Shown: piece by piece, positions 17,715-26,751 of the stretch
How the letters are laid out: each line of letters opens with the position of its first letter
Position numbering within the stretch: the stretch's first letter is position 1
Source: Photobacterium rosenbergii
GTDB lineage: Bacteria; Pseudomonadota; Gammaproteobacteria; Enterobacterales; Vibrionaceae
NCBI RefSeq assembly: GCF_003026455.1
Contig: NZ_PYMB01000005.1
Coordinates: forward strand, 1-64,000
DNA: 64,000 bases
Direction of reading: 5' to 3'
Program-made: the position numbers and the translations under genes
Notes under the pieces: model-generated
Databases searched by the model: none
Told to the model about the DNA's origin: nothing
The model's input: only the letters and a program-made list of their open reading frames with translations

Positions 17715-19712
17715 ATGAATAACACAAACAAACGTCTGGCTAATGCAATCCGTGCCCTGAGCATGGATGGGGTTCAACAAGCTAACTCTGGCCACCCGGG
17801 TGCACCTATGGGTATGGCTGATATTGCCGAAGTACTGTGGCGTGGCCACATGAACCACAACCCACAAAACCCTGAGTGGGCTGACCGCGACCGTTTCATC
17901 CTGTCGAACGGCCATGGTTCAATGCTGATTTACTCTCTGCTTCACCTTACTGGCTATGATCTATCTATCGACGATCTGAAAAACTTCCGCCAGCTACATT
18001 CGAAAACACCGGGTCACCCTGAGTATGGTTATGCACCGGGTATTGAAACAACAACTGGCCCACTCGGACAGGGCATCACCAATGCTGTAGGCATGGCGAT
18101 GGCTGAAAAAGCCCTAGCAGCCCAATTCAACCGCGAAGGCCACGAGATTGTTGACCACCACACCTACGTGTTCATGGGTGATGGTTGCTTGATGTAAGGT
18201 ATCTCTCACGAAGCCTGTTCTTTAGCCGGTACTTTAGGCCTAGGTAAGCTAATCGCATTCTGGGATGACAACGGCATCTCTATCGATGGTGACGTTGAAG
18301 GCTGGTTCTCTGACGATACGCCTAAGCGTTTCGAGGCTTACGGCTGGCATGTTATCCCAGCAGTAGACGGCCACGATGCAGACGCTATCAACGCTGCTAT
18401 CGAAGCCGCTAAAGCAGACCCTCGCCCTACGCTTATCTGTACCAAGACTATCATTGGTTTCGGTTCACCAAACAAAGCAGGTTCTCACGACTGCCACGGT
18501 GCACCACTAGGCCACGACGAAATCGCTGCAGCACGCGAGTTCCTCGGCTGGAATCACGGTCCATTCGAGATCCCATCTGAAGTGTATGCCCAGTGGGATG
18601 CTAAAGAAGCAGGCGCAGCCAAAGAATCGGCTTGGAATGAGAAATTCGAAGCTTACGCAGCGGCTTACCCTGAGCTAGCAGCTGAATACAAGCGCCGTGT
18701 AAATGGTGGGCTACCAGCACAATGGGAAGAAAAAGCAAATGCTATCATTGCTGCTTTGCAAGCTAACCCAGCCAACATCGCATCACGTAAAGCTTCCCAG
18801 AACGCACTAGAAGCGTTCGGCCAGATGCTTCCTGAGTTCATGGGCGGCTCTGCTGACCTTGCGCCTTCTAACCTAACTATGTGGTCTGGTTCTAAGTCGC
18901 TAGAAGCGAACGACTTCTCTGGTAACTACATCCACTACGGTGTGCGTGAGTTCGGCATGACAGCAATCATGAACGGCATCGCACTGCACGGTGGCTTTGT
19001 ACCATACGGTGCAACTTTCCTAATGTTCATGGAATACGCGCGTAACGCTATGCGTATGGCAGCGCTGATGAAAGTACAGAACATCCAGGTTTACACTCAC
19101 GACTCTATCGGTCTGGGTGAAGATGGCCCGACTCACCAGCCGGTTGAGCAGATGGCATCTCTACGCCTGACGCCAAACATGAGCACATGGCGCCCATGTG
19201 ACCAGGTTGAGTCTGCAGTCGCATGGAAACTGGCTATCGAGCGTAAAGACGGCCCAACGTCGCTTATCTTCTCGCGCCAGAACCTAGCTCAGCAGGAGCG
19301 CAGCGAAGCACAGGTTGCTGACATCGCTAAGGGTGCTTACATCCTGAAAGATTGCGCAGGCAAACCAGAACTTATCCTTATTGCAACCGGTTCTGAAGTT
19401 GAGCTAGCGGTAGAAGCGGCTGCACAGCTAACTGCAGAAGGTAAGAAAGTACGCGTAGTTTCAATGCCATCTACCGATGCCTTCGACAAGCAAGATGCCG
19501 CTTACCGTGAAGCTGTCCTACCATCTGACGTAACAGCCCGTATTGCTATCGAAGCGGGTATTGCTGACTTCTGGTACAAGTACGTGGGTTTCAACGGCCG
19601 TATCATCGGTATGACGACCTTCGGCGAATCAGCTCCTGCTGGCGAGCTATTCAAGATGTTCGGCTTTACCACCGAGAACGTAGTGAATACAGCAAAAGAA
19701 TTGTTGGCTTAA
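17715..19712 (+). pseudogene. tkt: Transketolase, interrupted by an in-frame TAA at codon 161
   Basis: Transketolase transfers two-carbon units between sugar phosphates using thiamine diphosphate. The full frame encodes 665 positions, the length of E. coli TktA, with [10 protein letters not shown], the TPP motif starting GDGCLM, and all of the PYR and C-terminal domains in frame. Codon 161 (18195-18197) is TAA where the family has GAA in GDGCLMEGISHEA. That Glu corresponds to yeast Glu162 at the dimer/cofactor network. A single G-to-T change explains it. No frameshift or other damage is seen, and codon use is still that of a highly expressed gene. This is therefore a very recent nonsense mutation, a sequencing error, or a readthrough event. 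It is the last gene of the PTS operon. Confidence 0.85.
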
Positions 19713-19744
19713 TCCTTTACCAATAAGCTCAAGTCCAGAGACTA

Positions 19745-19771
19745 AAAATGCCGACTTCACGTCGGCATTTT
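19745..19771 (+). terminator. Terminator of the cmt-ygg-tkt operon
   Basis: AAAATGCCGAC and GTCGGCATTTT are perfect 11-bp arms around TTCAC, followed by GTTTTG. It lies 32 bases after the transketolase stop. Confidence 0.88.
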
Positions 19772-19801
19772 GTTTTGGAACAGAGCAATTACAAAGCTTT
19801 G

Positions 19802-20470
19802 TTAGTAATCACCAACGACTATTCCCTGCTCTGCAAATACGTTTTGCAACCTCGCAGAATATCTCTCAAGCTCTGACACGCGCTGCTCCTGACTCATTCG
19901 GGCAGGGCCGAATACCGAGAAAGGTTCCAATACCTCAAAGCCATTGAATTCCAGAATACCGCGATGGATCGGACGGAGGATACCTTCAAGATCACCATTC
20001 CAGCCCCCTTTGACGTAAATATCTTCCCCACCGCCCATGGTCAGGCTCAGCATGGCTTTCTTGCCCTTGAACACCCCGTTATCATAGAAGCGGCCACCAC
20101 CATAAGTCCGCCCCATGGCAAACACGCGCTCTACCCAGCCCTTCATCACCGCCGGCATGCTGAACCACCACAGCGGGAATTGGAAAATTAGCAAGTCACA
20201 CCACTCGACCTTCTGAATTTCCGTCTCAAGTTCAGGAACAAAGCTATCGTGATCACTTGCGTACATCTCTTCTAGTTGTTGTTTGAAGAACTCAGGATCT
20301 CTAACCGTCTGGAAATTATGGCGGCCCGAAACCGGATTAAAGTCCATGGCATGAAGATCAGAGGTTTTGACCTCGTGACCAGCCGCTTCTAAAGCTGACA
20401 CCGCTTGGTTGAACATTGCACCGTTGAAACTTTTTGGCTCTGGGTGCCAGTATACGACTAGGACTTTCAT
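19802..20470 (-). CDS. NAD(P)H dehydrogenase (quinone), flavodoxin-like fold
   Basis: This 222-aa soluble FMN/FAD oxidoreductase of the NQO1/MdaB family starts VLVVYWHPEPKSFNGAM (phosphate-binding loop). It has QFPLWWFSMPAVMKGWVERVF and SLTMGGGEDIYVKGG, the isoalloxazine-binding segments of Flavodoxin_2 proteins. It probably carries out two-electron reduction of quinones to limit redox cycling. Its start overlaps the stop of the ankyrin gene by four bases, so the two are cotranslated. A LysR-type gene diverges from the pair and probably controls it. Confidence 0.88.
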   Translation of the reverse strand: MKVLVVYWHPEPKSFNGAMFNQAVSALEAAGHEVKTSDLHAMDFNPVSGRHNFQTVRDPEFFKQQLEEMYASDHDSFVPELETEIQKVEWCDLLIFQFPLWWFSMPAVMKGWVERVFAMGRTYGGGRFYDNGVFKGKKAMLSLTMGGGEDIYVKGGWNGDLEGILRPIHRGILEFNGFEVLEPFSVFGPARMSQEQRVSELERYSARLQNVFAEQGIVVGDY

Positions 20471-21417
20471 GCTTTTTTCTCCAACATCTCAACAATAGCT
20501 GAATACTGATATTCTCTTGCCAGCTCGAGCGGCGTTTTACCGTCAAAACCGGTTAAATCTGTTCTTGCACCAAATGCAATGAGCTTCGCTGCTGCTTCAG
20601 TATGGCCGTGCCAAATAGCATCATGCAGCGGGGTATACCCATTGTTTGGCCCTTGTGCATCGAGGGTCTCCTTAAAGCCAGGGTAGTGCGAAAGCAGTTC
20701 AATAACATCAGGCCTGCCGTTATAGGCAGCTTTATGCAGCGGAATAGCTTTCATGTAATGATCCGGCACTGTCTGATCGCCACCTTGGTCCATCAACACC
20801 TTGAGGCTTTCCACCAAACCGTCACGGGCAGCGACCATCACCGCGGTATGCTCATCATTACCTGAACTGGTAATCGCCGAAGGGTTGTTGAGCATAGCGT
20901 TATCCGCTATTCCCTTGAGCTGGCGTGCCTTTTCCCCATCATCCAAACTACTATCCGTCACTATCTGGTAGGCACTTAACTGAGTTTGAGAACGAGATAG
21001 CTGATCGCGGTAGGCATCAAATAGCTGGCGAAGCTGATCAGCCTGTTGTAAGCCAAATACATCTTGCTCCGAAGCACCAAAGTCCACCAACTGTTCGGCT
21101 TTGAGGCCAAAGGTAGAAACAATCTCAACGTTCACCTCTGGTTGCTTGAGCAGTGCCTCGACCACAGCTGGCTTGCGGTGCCATACCGCGACCATCAGCG
21201 GGGTCACACCATGCTTAGGGGTTTGCAAGTTGATAAATGCCCCAGCCTTTAACAGTGCCTCTACCCAACTTGCAGAACCTTGCTGCGCGGCAATATGCAT
21301 CGGTGAGTTGCCCATGACTGGGTCTAGCTGGTTGACATCAGCTTTCATCTCGATAGCTTGACGAAAACCGTCAAGATCACCGTTTATAATAAGTTGGTGT
21401 AGGGTTGGCATGGTCAT
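20467..21417 (-). CDS. Ankyrin-repeat protein
   Basis: This 316-aa protein has no signal peptide and at least five ankyrin repeats. Recognisable cores are GNSPMHIAAQQGSASWVEALLKAGA, GVTPLMVAVWHRKPAVVEALL, HTAVMVAARDGLVESLKVLMDQGG, IPLHKAAYNGRPDVIELL and YTPLHDAIWHGHTEAAAKLIAFGA (each shown only in part here by its motif). Ankyrin stacks bind other proteins, and in bacteria they are often next to catalases or oxidoreductases. It is the first gene of a two-gene unit with the quinone reductase. Confidence 0.85.
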   Translation of the reverse strand: MTMPTLHQLIINGDLDGFRQAIEMKADVNQLDPVMGNSPMHIAAQQGSASWVEALLKAGAFINLQTPKHGVTPLMVAVWHRKPAVVEALLKQPEVNVEIVSTFGLKAEQLVDFGASEQDVFGLQQADQLRQLFDAYRDQLSRSQTQLSAYQIVTDSSLDDGEKARQLKGIADNAMLNNPSAITSSGNDEHTAVMVAARDGLVESLKVLMDQGGDQTVPDHYMKAIPLHKAAYNGRPDVIELLSHYPGFKETLDAQGPNNGYTPLHDAIWHGHTEAAAKLIAFGARTDLTGFDGKTPLELAREYQYSAIVEMLEKKA

Positions 21418-21497
21418 AATCTATCTCGCTCATCTTGGCTGTTACGTTGAACTATGCTGTGTTGGATTTCGCTGCGTTAGGTACAGTATTGAACAAA

Positions 21498-21538
21498 ACC
21501 TTATTAACCTGTAGTGTTGATTGAGTTATTAGTAAGGT
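21498..21538. promoter_or_regulatory. Inverted repeat in the ankyrin/LysR divergent promoter region
   Basis: ACCTTA and TAAGGT arms are separated by 29 bases, with further partial symmetry (TTATTAAC, GTTATTAG). It sits immediately upstream of the LysR gene, where an autoregulatory operator would be expected. Confidence 0.35.
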
Positions 21539-21550
21539 AACCATAAGTTA

Positions 21551-22453
21551 ATGAAAGCATTGCCCACTCAACTTCCTATCTTTATCCAGGTTGCCAAAAC
21601 AGGCAGCTTTGCCAAGGCTGCACGGGCGTTGGGGATCTCCGCCCCTGCCGTCAGCAAGGCCATCGGTAAATTGGAGGAAGAATGGCAGGTCAAGCTTTTC
21701 CACCGCTCATCCCACTCGCTGAGCCTGACCCAAATGGGTGAACAGTTGTTTGATAGCCTCACGCCTTCTGTCGAGTCTATCCAGCACACCATAGAGCGGA
21801 TCACCGATGATTCACAAAGCCTCAGCGGCAAACTCAAGATCAACCTGCCCTCAAGCTCCATCGGTCAAGAACATATCCTGCCGTTGATCTTGGACTTCAT
21901 GGAAGCCTATCCGGAGATCACTTGTGATCTTCATTTTGATGATCGTGTGGTGGATCTGGTTGAACACGGCTTTGATCTGGGTATCGGTACCGCTATCAAC
22001 CAAGATTCCCGCCTCATAGCTAGACGGCTTTTTGAAGTGGGTATCGGGGTATATGCAACCCCCGATTATCTGGCACACTATGGCAAGCCCACCACCATCA
22101 AAGCATTGGATCAGCACAAGTGTATTCCTGTGCGCTCTACCACCTCAGGGCGGTTTCATGGTTGGCGGTTAAACGATGGTGAAGGAAACAAGCTCTACGA
22201 GCCCAAAGGCAAACTTATCGTTAATCACTTCCGAGCTGCCAAGCAGGCGACATTGGCCAGCGCGGGCATCAGTTGCTTGGGCAGTTGGATGTTCAAGCAA
22301 GAGTTGGAGCAAAACAAGGTAGTGCCTCTGCTAGAGAGTTACTGGGGGGAACCTATCCAAGTTTGGGTTTATTACTCCTCGAGAGAGTATCTTCCTACCA
22401 GAGTCAGGACTCTGATCGATTATCTGGTTAGCAATATTGATAAAGTGCTGTAA
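21551..22453 (+). CDS. LysR-family transcriptional regulator
   Basis: This 300-aa regulator has an N-terminal winged helix (FIQVAKTGSFAKAARALGISAPAVSKAIGKLEEEWQVKLF core) and a periplasmic-binding-like effector domain from about residue 90. The closest style is the CrgA/DmlR subgroup of LysR proteins, which often control oxidoreductases. It is divergent from the ankyrin-quinone reductase pair across 133 bp and probably responds to a quinone or electrophile. That effector is inferred from context only. Confidence 0.87.
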   Translation: MKALPTQLPIFIQVAKTGSFAKAARALGISAPAVSKAIGKLEEEWQVKLFHRSSHSLSLTQMGEQLFDSLTPSVESIQHTIERITDDSQSLSGKLKINLPSSSIGQEHILPLILDFMEAYPEITCDLHFDDRVVDLVEHGFDLGIGTAINQDSRLIARRLFEVGIGVYATPDYLAHYGKPTTIKALDQHKCIPVRSTTSGRFHGWRLNDGEGNKLYEPKGKLIVNHFRAAKQATLASAGISCLGSWMFKQELEQNKVVPLLESYWGEPIQVWVYYSSREYLPTRVRTLIDYLVSNIDKVL

Positions 22454-22466
22454 CTAAGGACGCATT

Positions 22467-23240
22467 TTGGCCCAAGAACCTAATACCCAAAAAGCTAAAA
22501 CCAAAGAAGCTAGTACCCCAAAAACCAAAACAAAAGAGCGCAATACCAAAGAGCCTAAAACGATTCAGTCCATTGAGCGCGGCTTTGCCATGCTCGAGCT
22601 GCTTTCAATGGCTGACAGTCCGCTATCGTTACAAGAAATCAGCCAATCACTGACACTCAGCAAAAGCACTGCCCACGGCATCCTAGCCACCATGAGTAAC
22701 CTTGGCTACATACAAAAAAGCAAACAAGGTTATAGCTTAGGGCTTCGCCTGCGTGAACTATCGAAACCGCTAGAGCAAAATGACGAGTCTATCCGCCAGC
22801 ACTTCGCCCCTTTACTCAAACACATGGCCCAACTCACCGATAATACCGCTTACCTCGCCGTACAAAGCGGGAGCCAAGAATACCTCTATATTGATGCGAT
22901 TGAACGTGCCAACCCCCTGACGATTCGCAGTCCTCGAGGCCGAAGGGAGGGCCTGACGACCTCGGCAATTGGCAAGGTGTTCCTCGCTTTTGATGAGGAG
23001 CTGAAACGCTCGCAGCGTTTGGGCGGACAAATCAGCCCAGCATTGGAGCAAGAGCTTAACCAAGTGAAAGAACAAGGCTATGCCTTGGATTTGGAGCAGG
23101 CAGAGCCCAACCTCAACTGCCTTGCTATTCCTTTGTACCTCGAGGGTAAACTGACGGCGGTGGCAGGAGTCAGCGGTGCAGCCAATGAGCTAAACCAAGC
23201 GCGACTGGTGCATTTTGCTGGGGTATTTTTGAAGCATTGA
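22467..23240 (+). CDS. IclR-family transcriptional regulator with a Lys/Thr-rich N-terminal tail
   Basis: The 257-aa product begins at a TTG with TAAGGA seven bases upstream. Residues 1-35 are a low-complexity tail of repeated K-T-K-E units. Then come an IclR winged helix (SIERGFAMLELLSMADSPLSL...SKSTAHGILATMSNLGYI) and the effector domain with the RSPRGRREGLTTSAIGKVFLA and NLNCLAIPLYLEGKLTAVAGVSG motifs. The usual C-terminal helix is slightly short. It lies only 13 bp after the LysR gene, so it may be cotranscribed. Target genes are not evident. Confidence 0.83.
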   Translation: MAQEPNTQKAKTKEASTPKTKTKERNTKEPKTIQSIERGFAMLELLSMADSPLSLQEISQSLTLSKSTAHGILATMSNLGYIQKSKQGYSLGLRLRELSKPLEQNDESIRQHFAPLLKHMAQLTDNTAYLAVQSGSQEYLYIDAIERANPLTIRSPRGRREGLTTSAIGKVFLAFDEELKRSQRLGGQISPALEQELNQVKEQGYALDLEQAEPNLNCLAIPLYLEGKLTAVAGVSGAANELNQARLVHFAGVFLKH

Positions 23241-23249
23241 TTTAAATAA

Positions 23250-23294
23250 AAAAATACCGGCACTACCTTCCTAATGAAATAGTTAGGGTGCCGG
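23250..23294 (-). terminator. Terminator-like hairpin between IclR gene and the small hypothetical gene
   Basis: CCGGCAC and GTGCCGG arms surround an imperfect inner stem. On the minus strand a TATTTTTTTA tract follows, so it best serves the gene at 23385-23684, and it may also stop IclR transcripts. Confidence 0.55.
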
Positions 23295-23384
23295 CTAATT
23301 GCTAATGACAAAAGCTGAAAAAGTGAATGTTTACTGGATGAACTTACAAGGAGTAAAAGTTCAAGGTTTACAAGGTTAAAAACA

Positions 23385-23684
23385 CTAGTCTCTGCGCCGT
23401 GCACGAATAAATGCACTGGCAACTAAAATTTGGCAAAAATGGGCAACATCGCTGTAGCTACGCAATGAATAGACACCACGTCCATATTTACCACCACTGC
23501 CGTCCTCACCACATTCCCACTGGTGGACCTGGATATATCCCGATGAGTTATTGGCAACAATTTTATATGCCACAGCATGGTGGTTATCGATGAACAACTC
23601 GAAAGTCCGTTCACCTTCGCCGACCTCATAGCCTTGCTCGAGGCCGACTAACTTAATTTGTTCAACTGCAAAATCAAAATCCAT
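23385..23684 (-). CDS. Hypothetical small cytoplasmic protein
   Basis: The 99-aa frame encodes a protein without a signal peptide or membrane segment. It has an even mix of residues, a central YKIVANNSSGYIQVHQWECGE stretch that looks like beta-strands, and a basic C-terminus ending in RARRRD. I do not recognise a family. It is isolated, with a terminator-like hairpin about 90 bases downstream. The upstream minus-strand sequence contains GAAGGG about 5 bases before the ATG, an acceptable ribosome site. Confidence 0.55.
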   Translation of the reverse strand: MDFDFAVEQIKLVGLEQGYEVGEGERTFELFIDNHHAVAYKIVANNSSGYIQVHQWECGEDGSGGKYGRGVYSLRSYSDVAHFCQILVASAFIRARRRD

Positions 23685-23831
23685 ATATACCCTTCAATTT
23701 GACTCTCACATCCCCCCAAATGATTATGGTGTGAGAGTTAAATTACCCTCTATCCCACTATGTCCTTTGACAGATGCAATATAGACTCTGGAACAATGCT
23801 AGAGTCAACGCACTTTTTTAAAAATTCCGAT

Positions 23832-25445
23832 TTATTGACTTACATATATACTAAGCTGGCGATCAAATTGAATGGCTCCAGCAAAATCCTCGTCATGGCT
23901 CACCAAAATAAAAGCCCCTCTATATTGGTTCAGCGCCCTAGCAAGTTGCAGCTTGGCATCGATGTCCAAATGGTTGTCAGGCTCGTCGAGCAGCAGCAAA
24001 GGCTGATCGGGAAGGTGGCTCACCATCAATATCGCCAGCTTCATCTTTTCCCCGCCACTAAGATGTGTGACTTGGCGGTAGACACTGCCACGGCGAAAAC
24101 CAATCCCCGCGAGCAAGGTTCTGGCATCACTCTCACTTAGCCTTTTACAGTATTCCATCAAGCAGTCCAGCATGGTGCTGTCAGAGTTGAGTAGGCTGAA
24201 GTGCTGATCGAGATATTCTGTCATTACATGAGTAGACATCCTGGTTGACGATAATGGGCTTGAAGCATTTAAAGTCGCTGGCTTTGTCGCTTGTTGGTGA
24301 ATGCCCTTTAGCAGGGTTGATTTCCCGCAGCCATTGCCACCCGTTAGATAGCAACGTTCAGATTGCATCAGCAGTAGGTCAATGGGTTCCTTGCTACCAT
24401 ATGGCAACTTATAACCTTCAAGCCTCAATACAGTGCTCTTTTTCGCCTCTCCGAACTCCGCCAAATGCAAATGCCGTGGCTTTATCGCTTCCTGCTGCTG
24501 TTGCAAGTTGGATAACTTTTGTTGGTTGCGCCTAAGTTGGTTTTGTTGGTTGATTGCAGCCGCAGATTGGCTTTGCTCCGCTTTGTTTTTCATCGCATCA
24601 AGCAAGATTTTGGGCTGACTACCTGACTTTCTAAGCCGAACACCTTGCGCCTTACGCTGCTGGGCCTTTTCCTTGCTCGCTTGCTGTTGGCGCTCGATTT
24701 TCTTCTGCTCTGATTTGAGCTGGGTGATCTGTCTATCGAGAGCGTTTTCCTTCAGGGTATGCTGACTAAAAAAGTCATCGTAGTTCCCTTGGTAATACTG
24801 CATTCCCAAACTGGTCAGGTGGTAAATTCCCGCTACATGACGGAGCAATGCCCGGTCATGGCTTACTATTAACACCTTCCCGGCGAATTGCCGTAATTGA
24901 CTGAAAAGCCACTGGCGACCTCTTGCATCAAGGTGATTGGAAGGCTCATCTAGCAGTAAGGTATCAGCCTGCGATTGAAACAGTTTATGTAACTGCAACA
25001 GTGCCAATTGCCCACCACTCAGGTCACGGCACAAAACATCTGGTGAATCTGGCAGTCCGAGATCGACCAGCACCTGCTGGGTCCGCGTAGCGACCTCCCA
25101 ATCATCAGCGATGATGTCAAAATACTGGGCATCACACCGGCCTTGCTCAACGGCATTAATTGCGGCCAGTTTGTCGCTGACACCCAGAAAATCAGCAACA
25201 GTCTGAGTGCCTCCCAGCAGTTCGGAAGGTTGCTGAGAATAATGACCGACCTGCCCCTGGCAGGACACACTGCCTTTTGTCGGCGTTAATTTACCAAGCA
25301 GAAGCGATAACAAGACCGACTTACCTACACCGTTGCGGCCTATCAAGCCGGTCAGGTCGTCATTCAAGCTAATGTTTATGTGTTGAAATAGCCACTCTCC
25401 AGTATCTAACTGAAAAGCTAATTGATGGGCGATTAATGCAGGCAT
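23832..25445 (-). CDS. ABC-F family ATPase (translation factor/ribosome-protection type)
   Basis: This 537-aa soluble protein has two ATPase domains and no transmembrane helices. Domain 1 has GLIGRNGVGKSVLL (Lys42), the signature LSGGQLALLQLHKLF and LLLDEPSNHLD. A charged inter-domain linker rich in Gln and Lys (about residues 225-305) follows. Domain 2 has GGNGCGKSTLL, LSGGEKMKLAILM and LLLDEPDNHLD. ABC-F proteins act on the ribosome E site as translation factors or antibiotic-protection proteins. This one is closest in style to the Uup/YheS/ROB-like group, and the class cannot be fixed from sequence. It is a single gene. Confidence 0.9.
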   Translation of the reverse strand: MPALIAHQLAFQLDTGEWLFQHINISLNDDLTGLIGRNGVGKSVLLSLLLGKLTPTKGSVSCQGQVGHYSQQPSELLGGTQTVADFLGVSDKLAAINAVEQGRCDAQYFDIIADDWEVATRTQQVLVDLGLPDSPDVLCRDLSGGQLALLQLHKLFQSQADTLLLDEPSNHLDARGRQWLFSQLRQFAGKVLIVSHDRALLRHVAGIYHLTSLGMQYYQGNYDDFFSQHTLKENALDRQITQLKSEQKKIERQQQASKEKAQQRKAQGVRLRKSGSQPKILLDAMKNKAEQSQSAAAINQQNQLRRNQQKLSNLQQQQEAIKPRHLHLAEFGEAKKSTVLRLEGYKLPYGSKEPIDLLLMQSERCYLTGGNGCGKSTLLKGIHQQATKPATLNASSPLSSTRMSTHVMTEYLDQHFSLLNSDSTMLDCLMEYCKRLSESDARTLLAGIGFRRGSVYRQVTHLSGGEKMKLAILMVSHLPDQPLLLLDEPDNHLDIDAKLQLARALNQYRGAFILVSHDEDFAGAIQFDRQLSIYVSQ

Positions 25446-25796
25446 AAATACCTCCCTTTAAAACGAATAAAGGGGCTATGTCTTTCTACACCAATAGAAT
25501 GACCAGGCAGTTACTTTGATCCCACTGTACGCTCGGTTGAATACTCAAGTGCCGGCAAAAAAGCCAGATGAACAAGCGCAAATAGATATGTTGATAGAGA
25601 AGGTACGACGAAGTAACGCCCACTAACCCCGAGAGTCCAAGATAATAAAAACTGGCTGTCAGGAAGTTAGTTGTTCATGTCGGCGTTAGTTCCTAAAGAA
25701 ATGTTGGGTAAATTCTACACATAGTATTTGGCGCTTAGCAAGCGAATCACATGCCTAGCGCCAAAAGTGTCGGGTCACTTCAACTATTGGCAATGA
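25446..25796. other. Intergenic region with one inverted repeat
   Basis: This 351-bp gap holds the ABC-F promoter region and, at 25727-25765, the 9-bp arms TTTGGCGCT/AGCGCCAAA around 21 bases. The hairpin is downstream of the acetyltransferase gene on its strand but lacks a T tract. No credible gene was found. Confidence 0.45.
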
Positions 25797-26459
25797 CTAT
25801 AAAGAGACCAAATTATGTTGCTTGGCATAGTCTGACAGGTCTGCAACACCGCCTTTGACCAACAGAGGGATAGCCTGCACGATGTGTTCGACAGGCCAGT
25901 CCCACCAGGCAAGTTGCTCTAGTTTGGCAACTTCGTCAGCGGAGTAACGCTGGCGGATCACTTTGGCTGGGTTACCCCCCACAATGGCATAGGCAGGTAC
26001 GTCTTTAGTCACGACCGCTTTCGAGCCAATAATAGCGCCATTGCCAATGGTCACACCGGGCATCACAGTGGTTTCGTTGCCAAACCAGACATCGTTGCCA
26101 ACCTGAATATCCTTGTACTGCTTGAACGGGTACTCCCCAAGTGGCAATGATTCGGCCCACTTTCCGCCGAATACCGCAAAGGGAAAAGTAGTCACCCCAG
26201 AGGTAGTATGATTAGCATCGGCCATGATGAACTTGGTGCCGTGGGCAATCGCACAAAACTTGCCGATATGTAGGGAAGTGCCAGAAAAACCAAAGTTATA
26301 CAGCACATTTTCAGCAAAGAACTTGCTCGGGTCCTCAAAGTCACTGTAATAGGTGTAATCACCAACCGTTATGTTGTCGATATCACTCTGGGCCAATAGC
26401 GGTTTGAGGAGTAGTGTGTTGGTAAAACCTTCAATGGGATACAGCTTTTCTGGATTCAT
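25797..26459 (-). CDS. CatB/Vat-family hexapeptide acetyltransferase
   Basis: The 220-aa product is a left-handed beta-helix acyltransferase of the xenobiotic type (CatB, Vat). Key features are YTYYSDF near the N-terminus, the catalytic His in MADANHTTSGV, the hexapeptide coils IQVGNDVWFGNETTVMPGV and IGNGAIIGSKAVVTKDVPAYAIVGGNPAKVIRQR, and a C-terminal WWDWP motif. This architecture acetylates chloramphenicol or streptogramins in resistance proteins, but many chromosomal members have unknown substrates. ATG 26459 is used because the longer frame would need a TTG start. It is a single gene. Confidence 0.87.
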   Translation of the reverse strand: MNPEKLYPIEGFTNTLLLKPLLAQSDIDNITVGDYTYYSDFEDPSKFFAENVLYNFGFSGTSLHIGKFCAIAHGTKFIMADANHTTSGVTTFPFAVFGGKWAESLPLGEYPFKQYKDIQVGNDVWFGNETTVMPGVTIGNGAIIGSKAVVTKDVPAYAIVGGNPAKVIRQRYSADEVAKLEQLAWWDWPVEHIVQAIPLLVKGGVADLSDYAKQHNLVSL

Positions 26460-26592
26460 ATTTGCTCGCAATCAAATTAAGTCACTCGATCATAACCCAA
26501 AACGTCATCATGCCTTAGTGGATTTGTCATATAAAACGGGCATGATTATTCGCGCATTCGGAAAATCATAACCACTAATAGTCCGTTTTTTT

Positions 26593-26628
26593 AGCTCGTA
26601 ACATTATGGTGTTGCGAGCTTTTTTTTA
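26593..26628 (+). terminator. Strong plus-strand terminator without an upstream plus-strand gene
   Basis: AGCTCGTAACA and TGTTGCGAGCT are 11-bp arms with one G-T wobble around TTATGG, followed by eight T residues. No plus-strand gene ends before it. It may end a small RNA, or act as an attenuator in the leader of the gene at 26752. Confidence 0.75.
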
Positions 26629-26751
26629 TTGCCGATAAATCATTCAATTTGGCTACTGGTAAATTCTATTCTTATTTGGCATTCTATAATGCTGCGCTCA
26701 TTTTACCGCAGTGGCTGCGCCAGCAGTTTCAATAAATTAAATAGGTAAAAT

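Noticed and set aside
18195..18197. Selenocysteine or programmed recoding at the transketolase stop
   Set aside because: The codon is TAA, not TGA, and the family has Glu at this position. A point mutation or sequencing error is simpler.
23307..23381. 24-codon ORF after the IclR gene
   Set aside because: It has no ribosome site, no recognisable features and lies between terminator-like sequence and a convergent gene.
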